This document shows, in pieces, positions 14,750 through 18,575 of a DNA stretch of 18,575 nucleotides. The notes below the pieces were generated by a model. It was not told the DNA's origin and did no database searches. It was given only the letters and a program-made list of their open reading frames with translations. The stretch is taken from contig DNHM01000192.1 in NCBI GenBank assembly GCA_003485885.1, forward strand, positions 408 to 18,982, given 5' to 3'. Position 1 is the stretch's first letter. Every line of letters begins with the position of its first letter. The translations under genes and the position numbers were made by a program. Origin of the DNA: Acidimicrobiaceae bacterium. GTDB taxonomy: Bacteria; Actinomycetota; Acidimicrobiia; Acidimicrobiales; UBA10347.

Positions 14750-15178
14750 GAGGTGGCTAATAACTGCATCGATGGCGAGCTTGTAACTTGTGACACCGAA
14801 GCCGCAGATCACACCGACACACACACCGCTAAGTAACGAGTTCGCTCGGAACTCTTCGCGAGCATGCACATTGCTCATATGTGTCTCGACCACCGGAATG
14901 CCACACCCAGCAATGGCATCACGCAAGGCCACGCTGGTGTGGGTGTAGCCCCCAGGGTTGAAGACGATGCCATCGGCCCAGGTCATAGCTTCCTGAATGG
15001 CATCGACAAGATGGCCTTCGACGTTGGACTGATGATCGCGCAACGCTGCGCCTCGTTCGCCAGCGTAGGTCCGAAGATCGGCCACAATGTCATCGAGCGA
15101 ACGGGTCCCGTAGACCTCGGGTTCGCGGGTGCCGAGCATGTTGAGGTTGGGGCCGTTCAATAACCCAATCTTGCGCAT
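14741..15178 (-). CDS. aroQ: 3-dehydroquinate dehydratase, type II
   Basis: The 145-residue enzyme removes water from 3-dehydroquinate to give 3-dehydroshikimate, step three of the shikimate pathway. All type II signatures are present: GPNLNMLGTREPEVYG (Arg18, catalytic Tyr23), QSNVEGHLVDAIQ, NPGGYTHTSVALRDA (Asn74), VETHMSN (catalytic His100) and EEFRANS (Arg111). Length is normal for this dodecameric cytoplasmic enzyme. The ATG at 15178 is preceded by TACTGT and six bases; the GGGGGA lies too close to be a ribosome binding site, so a leaderless mRNA is likely. A shikimate kinase gene lies about 400 bases away on the other strand. The thi operon follows on the same strand but has its own promoter and riboswitch. 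Confidence 0.96.
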   Translation of the reverse strand: MRKIGLLNGPNLNMLGTREPEVYGTRSLDDIVADLRTYAGERGAALRDHQSNVEGHLVDAIQEAMTWADGIVFNPGGYTHTSVALRDAIAGCGIPVVETHMSNVHAREEFRANSLLSGVCVGVICGFGVTSYKLAIDAVISHLDG

Positions 15179-15184
15179 TCCCCC

Positions 15185-15190
15185 ACAGTA
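15185..15190 (-). promoter_or_regulatory. -10 element (TACTGT) of aroQ
   Basis: TACTGT, then GGGGGA, then the ATG at 15178, the same hexamer-to-ATG distance as at the other leaderless starts. No -35 match is obvious. Confidence 0.45.
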
Positions 15191-15227
15191 CTCGCCCGAG
15201 ACTGACTGTTTCGGGAGGCCAAAATGA

Positions 15228-15274
15228 CAACAACGCGGCCGTCCGGGTTTCTACCCCCGCGAGCCGCGTTGTTG
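15228..15274 (-). terminator. rho-independent terminator of the small membrane protein gene
   Basis: CAACAACGCGGC and GCCGCGTTGTTG form a perfect 12-base stem around a 23-base loop that can itself pair (CGGG/CCCG). On the minus strand the stem begins 14 bases after the stop of the small gene and is followed by TCATTTT. The plus direction lacks a T-run, so it serves the minus strand. It also separates this gene from the aroQ promoter. Confidence 0.8.
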
Positions 15275-15288
15275 ACGAACGGAGAAGA

Positions 15289-15483
15289 TCAGCCCAGAGG
15301 AATAGCGCCGTCAGTGAACACGACGACCAAAACAATTGCAGCGACGATGGCGATAACCAACGCAGCTCCCATGGCATACCACTGCAGTTGAGCCTTGCGA
15401 TTAGCTGCCATTTGTGCAGCTTTCTTGTCGGCTGCGTTCATCTTGGCGCCGCGATTTTTTGCGTGCGTGTCAGTCGTGCTCAT
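15289..15483 (-). CDS. small single-pass membrane protein
   Basis: The 64-residue product (from ATG 15483) has a basic, Ala/Lys-rich N-terminal half (MSTTDTHAKNRGAKMN, then DKKAAQMAANRKAQLQ). It is followed by one hydrophobic helix at about residues 36-56 (MGAALVIAIVAAIVLVVVF) and a short tail. By the positive-inside rule the N-terminus is cytoplasmic. An ATG at 15498 would add five residues but lacks a ribosome binding site; TTTGGA a few bases before 15483 favours the shorter form. No family is recognised. A strong terminator right after the stop supports a real, independently expressed gene. It is divergent from the shikimate kinase gene. Confidence 0.7.
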   Translation of the reverse strand: MSTTDTHAKNRGAKMNAADKKAAQMAANRKAQLQWYAMGAALVIAIVAAIVLVVVFTDGAIPLG

Positions 15484-15554
15484 GATGTCCAAACCCATGG
15501 TCGTGGAAAGGTTGTTCCCGAAGTCAACCAGAATATTCGCTTGGGCGGCATTCA

Positions 15555-15574
15555 GGAACCCCGGTTCCTAAACT
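15555..15574 (+). promoter_or_regulatory. aroK promoter with abutting palindrome
   Basis: GGAACCCCGGTTCC (15555-15568, 6-base arms around CC) directly touches TAAACT (15569-15574), which is followed by six bases and the ATG at 15581. TAAACT fits the leaderless -10 layout seen at other genes. A palindrome in the spacer could be an operator; this is inference. Confidence 0.4.
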
Positions 15575-15580
15575 CTTGTT

Positions 15581-16153
15581 ATGGCCGATATGTCCTCTGG
15601 ACCTTCTGACGTAGCGCACAACCCTGCGCCGGAAGGTATGCCAGAACCGGACCCTGGCTTTAACAACATCATCTTGACCGGCTTCATGGGCACGGGAAAG
15701 TCAACGGTTGGTCGACTTCTGGCCCAACGACTCCATCTGAAACATATCGACACCGACAAGATGATCGAACGACGGCACGGTCCGATTCCCCGCATCTTCG
15801 AAGAACAGGGCGAAGACGGGTTTCGCACTATCGAACGAGACATCGCCAAAGAACTCACGACTGATGTCGGCTACGTGATCTCGACCGGAGGGCGGTTCAT
15901 GCTCGATCCCGAGAACGTCGCTGCGCTACAGCAAGGAAATCGGATTTTCTGCCTAGTCGCCGAACTTGCGGTGATTATGGAACGAGTTATGCGCCGGCGA
16001 TCGAGCCGACCGTTACTCGCTGGCGACGATCCGCAGAGTCGAGTCGAGGAACTCATGCGCATCCGGGCCGAGGGATACGGCCAGTTCGAGGCTGTGTCAA
16101 CCGACGAGCGGCCACCGACCAAGGTGGTCGACGACATCATCTCCCGGCTGTGA
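15581..16153 (+). CDS. aroK: shikimate kinase
   Basis: The 190-residue kinase transfers a phosphate from ATP to the 3-OH of shikimate, step five of the shikimate pathway. Walker A is GFMGTGKS at residues 34-41. The shikimate-binding Asp pair lies in HIDTDKMIE (57-65), Arg82 in DGFRTIE, and the ATP lid in SRPLLAG (142-148). MRIRAEGY holds the late substrate Arg. The usual GGG of strand 3 reads STGGR here (Gly103, Gly104, Arg105); I recall similar TGGR variants in some bacterial shikimate kinases. An N-terminal extension of about 27 polar residues precedes the fold, so a later Met20 is a possible start. ATG 15581 is chosen because TAAACT lies six bases upstream. aroQ is nearby on the other strand, which supports the pathway role. 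Confidence 0.85.
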   Translation: MADMSSGPSDVAHNPAPEGMPEPDPGFNNIILTGFMGTGKSTVGRLLAQRLHLKHIDTDKMIERRHGPIPRIFEEQGEDGFRTIERDIAKELTTDVGYVISTGGRFMLDPENVAALQQGNRIFCLVAELAVIMERVMRRRSSRPLLAGDDPQSRVEELMRIRAEGYGQFEAVSTDERPPTKVVDDIISRL

Positions 16154-16239
16154 CCAAACCCAGTGTTGCCGGTGCTGCAAACTAGTAACAACCCATCGGG
16201 AGACAGCGTGGCCCGTTCGACATCAGTGACAGGCAGAAC

Positions 16240-16623
16240 ATGTTCTTTCCTTATCGATTCGACCGCAAATTCATCGGGCTGTGGTGGCCACTTGGTGCCC
16301 GTGAGGGGGTCGACGGCGTAACGGTCACCGACCAATCCTTCACCGCCTCGTTTGGCCGGGCACGGGTCGAGACGCCGCTTGCGAACGTAACCGACGCGCA
16401 CGTGACCCGCGACTACCAATGGTGGAAGGCAGTGGGTATACGTCTGTCCTTCGCTGACGACGGGCTGACCTTCGGCACATCAACGCACGGTGGGGTGTGC
16501 GTGCACTTCGATGAGAAGGTGCGTCGTGTTATTGGTTCCAAGGACCATTCAGCGCTCACGGTCACTGTTGATGACCTTGACGGTCTCGCCCAGGCAATCA
16601 ATGAAGCCAAAGGCGCGGCCTAA
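16240..16623 (+). CDS. conserved actinobacterial protein of unknown function
   Basis: The 127-residue protein is soluble, with no signal peptide or membrane helix. It begins MFFPYRFDRKFIGLWWPLGA and has alternating strands (GVTVTDQSFTASFG, ARVETPLANVTDAHVTR, YQWWKAVGIRLSFADDGLTF). It then has GGVCVHFDEKVRRVIG, and ends LTVTVDDLDGLAQAI followed by a helix. From memory, proteins with the same RDYxWWKAxGxRLS and GGVCVHF pattern occur widely in actinobacteria without known function. The strand-rich body with one final helix resembles a PH-like barrel, which is only a suggestion. No ribosome binding site precedes ATG 16240, while a good GGGAG lies before an out-of-frame GTG at 16208. It ends 86 bases before the recognisable P-type ATPase remnant. 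Confidence 0.7.
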   Translation: MFFPYRFDRKFIGLWWPLGAREGVDGVTVTDQSFTASFGRARVETPLANVTDAHVTRDYQWWKAVGIRLSFADDGLTFGTSTHGGVCVHFDEKVRRVIGSKDHSALTVTVDDLDGLAQAINEAKGAA

Positions 16624-16709
16624 CCATCGCCAATTCCGCCCCGGATCAGCACCGCATTTCGCAGGCTGGTCAGGTCAATCGAAAACCGCACCGGTGTCAT
16701 CGGGACAGG

Positions 16710-17198
16710 TTCCTCATCGCAGCGATCACCATTGGCATTCCTGGCTTCTTTCTGAGCTTCCGGCCAGACGAACCGGCGAGCAAACCCGGTTATCTACGTC
16801 GGGTGTTGCACTTCGCGGTTCCTGCGGGGACCGTCGCTGCGGCTGCGACCTATGCGTCGTATTGGCTGACCAGTTCACCTATTGCGGACGCCACCATCGA
16901 GGAAGCTCGCACTGCAGCGACACTTACCTTGAGCCTGGCCGGACTGTTCATCCTCCATCGACTGATCACACCCATTCGGCGAAACGAAGGATTCTTGATC
17001 GTCGGACTCATCGCTGCGCTTGGCATCGCCATGGTTCCCTCACCATGGGCCGACTTCTATGCGCTTGACTTGCCGCCGATGCGAGTCAGCCTGATCATCG
17101 TGGGCGTCGTCGCGGCCGTGGTCACCGTGCTCGAGATCGTTATCGAACTGGTCAAACGTCGTCAGCTGCGCGTAACGAGCCAACAACCCACACCCTGA
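16710..17198 (+). pseudogene. C-terminal remnant of a P-type cation ATPase
   Basis: From about 16710 the frame reads FLIAAITIGIPGFFLSFRPD, then a Lys/Pro linker, RRVLHFAVPAGTVAAAATYA and three further hydrophobic stretches up to VLEIVIELVKRR. This is the end of a P-type ATPase of the CtpE-like type: TIGIPxFFL is the membrane helix 6 signature, and five helices (6-10) follow in normal order. The phosphorylation motif DKTGT, the ATP-binding domain and helices 1-5 are absent. Upstream in this frame the sequence is not ATPase-like and runs into the preceding gene. A GTG at 16803 could still start a 131-residue membrane peptide. A deletion that removed most of the gene is the simplest explanation. 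Intact relatives have roughly 800 residues. Confidence 0.65.
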
Positions 17199-17209
17199 TC
17201 AACCCAGAG

Positions 17210-18310
17210 TTAGACGGACACTGCCGAACCGCCGGATGCTGCACTTTCGACGGCAGCGTCGAGGACTCGTTGCACGGCAAGACCTTCTTCAAACCCTGGT
17301 CCTGACTGGTTGCCATCGATGATCGCGTCGATCCATTGCCGGGTCATCGAGCTGGTGGTGCGGAACACATCGCGGTAGGTGTTGTGCACCGTGTCTCGCC
17401 GCACGCCGTTCCAGATCTCGTCGGGAATTGGCAGTTCCTGACGGCCCGCGTTGTCGCCACGACGGAGGCCTTCGACCTTTTGGACCGTGTCCCAGTCGCA
17501 CGTCGCATAGAGGGTGCCTTTGTCGCCATGCACCTCGTAGTGATGGGTCTGTCCAAAGGGGGTGCCTTCCCAACACACCGCGCTGGTTTGCAACATGCCG
17601 TAAGCACCCGATGCATATCGAATGGTCATAGCCACGCTGTCTTCGGTCTGGTCGTAGACCGTGCCGTCGGGACGGGAGCCCCGGTCAACAAAGTTCGAAG
17701 TCAACGCCGAAATCGACGTCTCGGTGTCATCGAGCAACCACCGGGCGAGATGGATCCAATGGGATCCAAGATCACCGATGATGCCTGAACCCGCGATCTC
17801 GCGGTCGAAGCGCCATGAGTACGCATCATCGAACCCGAAGTCGGTGTAATACCGGGCGTTGATGTGGAGTGGTCGCCCGATGTACCCGTTGGTGATCAGC
17901 TGTTTCACCCATTGGTTCGACGGCATCCAGTGATAGGTGAAGGGCATCATGGTGATGACACCTGCGGTTTCGGCAGCGTCATACATCTCGGTCGCCTGTT
18001 CAACGTTCAACGCCATCGGCTTCTCGCACAAGACGTGTAACCCCCGTTTGAGAGCCGCTATCGCCAGCTCATGGTGGCTGTTATTGGCGGTCGCGATCAC
18101 GACGGCGTCGAGGTCCTCACCGTCGAACATTGCGGCGGCATCGGTGTAGCTCGCTGGCACGTTCCATGTTGCGGCAAACGCAGCTGTGGTGGCGGGATTA
18201 CGACCACACACTGCAGCCACTTTGGCGCCGGGATGGTTATCGAGCGGCGGCAGGTACATGGTGTCGGCCCACCAGCTCGTACCGAACACACCAACGTTCA
18301 CAGTCTTCAT
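17210..18310 (-). CDS. Gfo/Idh/MocA family NAD(P)-dependent oxidoreductase
   Basis: The 366-residue enzyme has an N-terminal Rossmann domain starting VNVGVFGTSWWADTMYLP, where the usual GxGxxG third Gly position is Ser12. The family hallmark LCEKPMAL (Glu96-Lys97-Pro98, catalytic Lys97) and a C-terminal substrate domain with GDLGSHWIHLARWL (Asp180, His184) follow. Family members oxidise or reduce sugars, inositols and related polyols with NAD(P). FTYHW at 124-128 and FDDAYSWRFDR suit a sugar-like ligand. The substrate is unknown. TACAGT lies eight bases before the ATG, so the transcript would have almost no leader. A cupin gene lies 26 bases upstream on the same strand and may belong to the same pathway. 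Convergent with the ATPase remnant. Confidence 0.92.
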   Translation of the reverse strand: MKTVNVGVFGTSWWADTMYLPPLDNHPGAKVAAVCGRNPATTAAFAATWNVPASYTDAAAMFDGEDLDAVVIATANNSHHELAIAALKRGLHVLCEKPMALNVEQATEMYDAAETAGVITMMPFTYHWMPSNQWVKQLITNGYIGRPLHINARYYTDFGFDDAYSWRFDREIAGSGIIGDLGSHWIHLARWLLDDTETSISALTSNFVDRGSRPDGTVYDQTEDSVAMTIRYASGAYGMLQTSAVCWEGTPFGQTHHYEVHGDKGTLYATCDWDTVQKVEGLRRGDNAGRQELPIPDEIWNGVRRDTVHNTYRDVFRTTSSMTRQWIDAIIDGNQSGPGFEEGLAVQRVLDAAVESAASGGSAVSV

Positions 18311-18336
18311 CGGGCCGAACTGTAGTCACCCGGCCG

Positions 18337-18575
18337 TCACCGGGTTCGGTGTTCGGTGCCAACACCAGCGGTGATGAAGACGGCCGTACCCGCAGTGTCT
18401 TCGTTGGCCGTGTGCCAGACACCCGGTGGATTGACGATGTACTGACCAGCCTGAAGCACGGTGGTGACTTCGCCTTCGGGCAACTTTTGGGTCAGTGACA
18501 AGGTGCCTGCGGTGCACAACACCACCTCGGCTCCATTCGGATGCATTTCCCACATCGTCCACGCACCATGATGCT
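18337..18575 (-). CDS. cupin domain protein, 5' end off window
   Basis: The frame is open to the right edge, so the N-terminus is missing; 78 residues remain. Both cupin motifs are visible: WEMHPNGAEVVLCTAG (motif 1, with the His and Glu of the metal site) and AGQYIVNPPGVWHTAN (motif 2, with the third His). The first His of motif 1 is replaced: the position two residues before the conserved His is Glu, so metal binding may be altered. The protein would be a small single-domain beta barrel; sugar isomerases and sensor domains are the common roles. It ends 26 bases before the Gfo/Idh/MocA gene on the same strand. A 6-base inverted repeat (ACCCGG/CCGGGT) spans its stop. Confidence 0.75.
   Translation of the reverse strand, partial: HHGAWTMWEMHPNGAEVVLCTAGTLSLTQKLPEGEVTTVLQAGQYIVNPPGVWHTANEDTAGTAVFITAGVGTEHRTR

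Noticed and set aside
16235..16246. Palindrome AGAACATGTTCT over a start codon
   Set aside because: Half-sites resemble an SOS box, but the spacer is two bases instead of four, so LexA is not expected to bind.
18328..18345. ACCCGG/CCGGGT inverted repeat at the cupin stop as a terminator
   Set aside because: No T-run follows, and the next gene on the strand starts 26 bases later, so termination there is unlikely.
1..18575. tRNA genes, rRNA, CRISPR arrays, insertion sequences, replication origin
   Set aside because: I looked for TpsiC-arm motifs, regular spaced repeats, transposase motifs and DnaA-box clusters and saw none that held up.

Overview
The window looks like the chromosome of a GC-rich actinobacterium, probably an environmental (acidimicrobial-type) lineage. 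The placement is inference. It rests on a DUF2510 protein, a DUF222/13E12-type HNH endonuclease with a mycobacterial-style SOS box, F420-type nitroreductase and luciferase-like oxidoreductases, and many starts of the form TANNNT-N6-ATG, which is the usual layout of leaderless actinobacterial genes. I see no tRNA, rRNA, CRISPR array or insertion sequence. No gene-free stretch exceeds 300 bases.

Left part (1-3840). A DUF2510 membrane protein (cut by the left edge) is preceded by a 51-codon gene whose stop overlaps its start. Both diverge from an HNH endonuclease gene, and a near-perfect LexA/SOS box lies between them. Next, on the minus strand, are a class I SAM methyltransferase and an endonuclease/exonuclease/phosphatase-family hydrolase.

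Middle (3840-10700). A molybdopterin oxidoreductase is followed by a small F420-type nitroreductase, both on plus. Then come a very acidic secreted protein with four PPC-like domains (minus), an LLM-class oxidoreductase plus an SDR dehydrogenase in tandem (plus), and a 1-Cys peroxiredoxin (minus).

Right-middle (10700-16160). This holds the best-understood module: a complete thiamine ABC transporter operon, thiB-thiP-thiQ on minus, led by a clear TPP riboswitch whose last conserved bases contain the thiB ribosome binding site. Upstream of it is aroQ. A small membrane protein with a strong terminator sits between aroQ and a divergent shikimate kinase gene, so two shikimate-pathway enzymes lie close together.

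Right end (16160-18575). A conserved actinobacterial protein of unknown function is followed by the C-terminal third of a P-type ATPase that has lost its catalytic part. A Gfo/Idh/MocA oxidoreductase and a cupin protein (cut by the right edge) follow on minus.

Most second-look material is regulatory or small: the SOS-box divergon with its hidden coupled small gene, the recurring leaderless promoter layout, repeats over the thi and molybdo-enzyme promoters, and several short frames with coding character next to larger genes.
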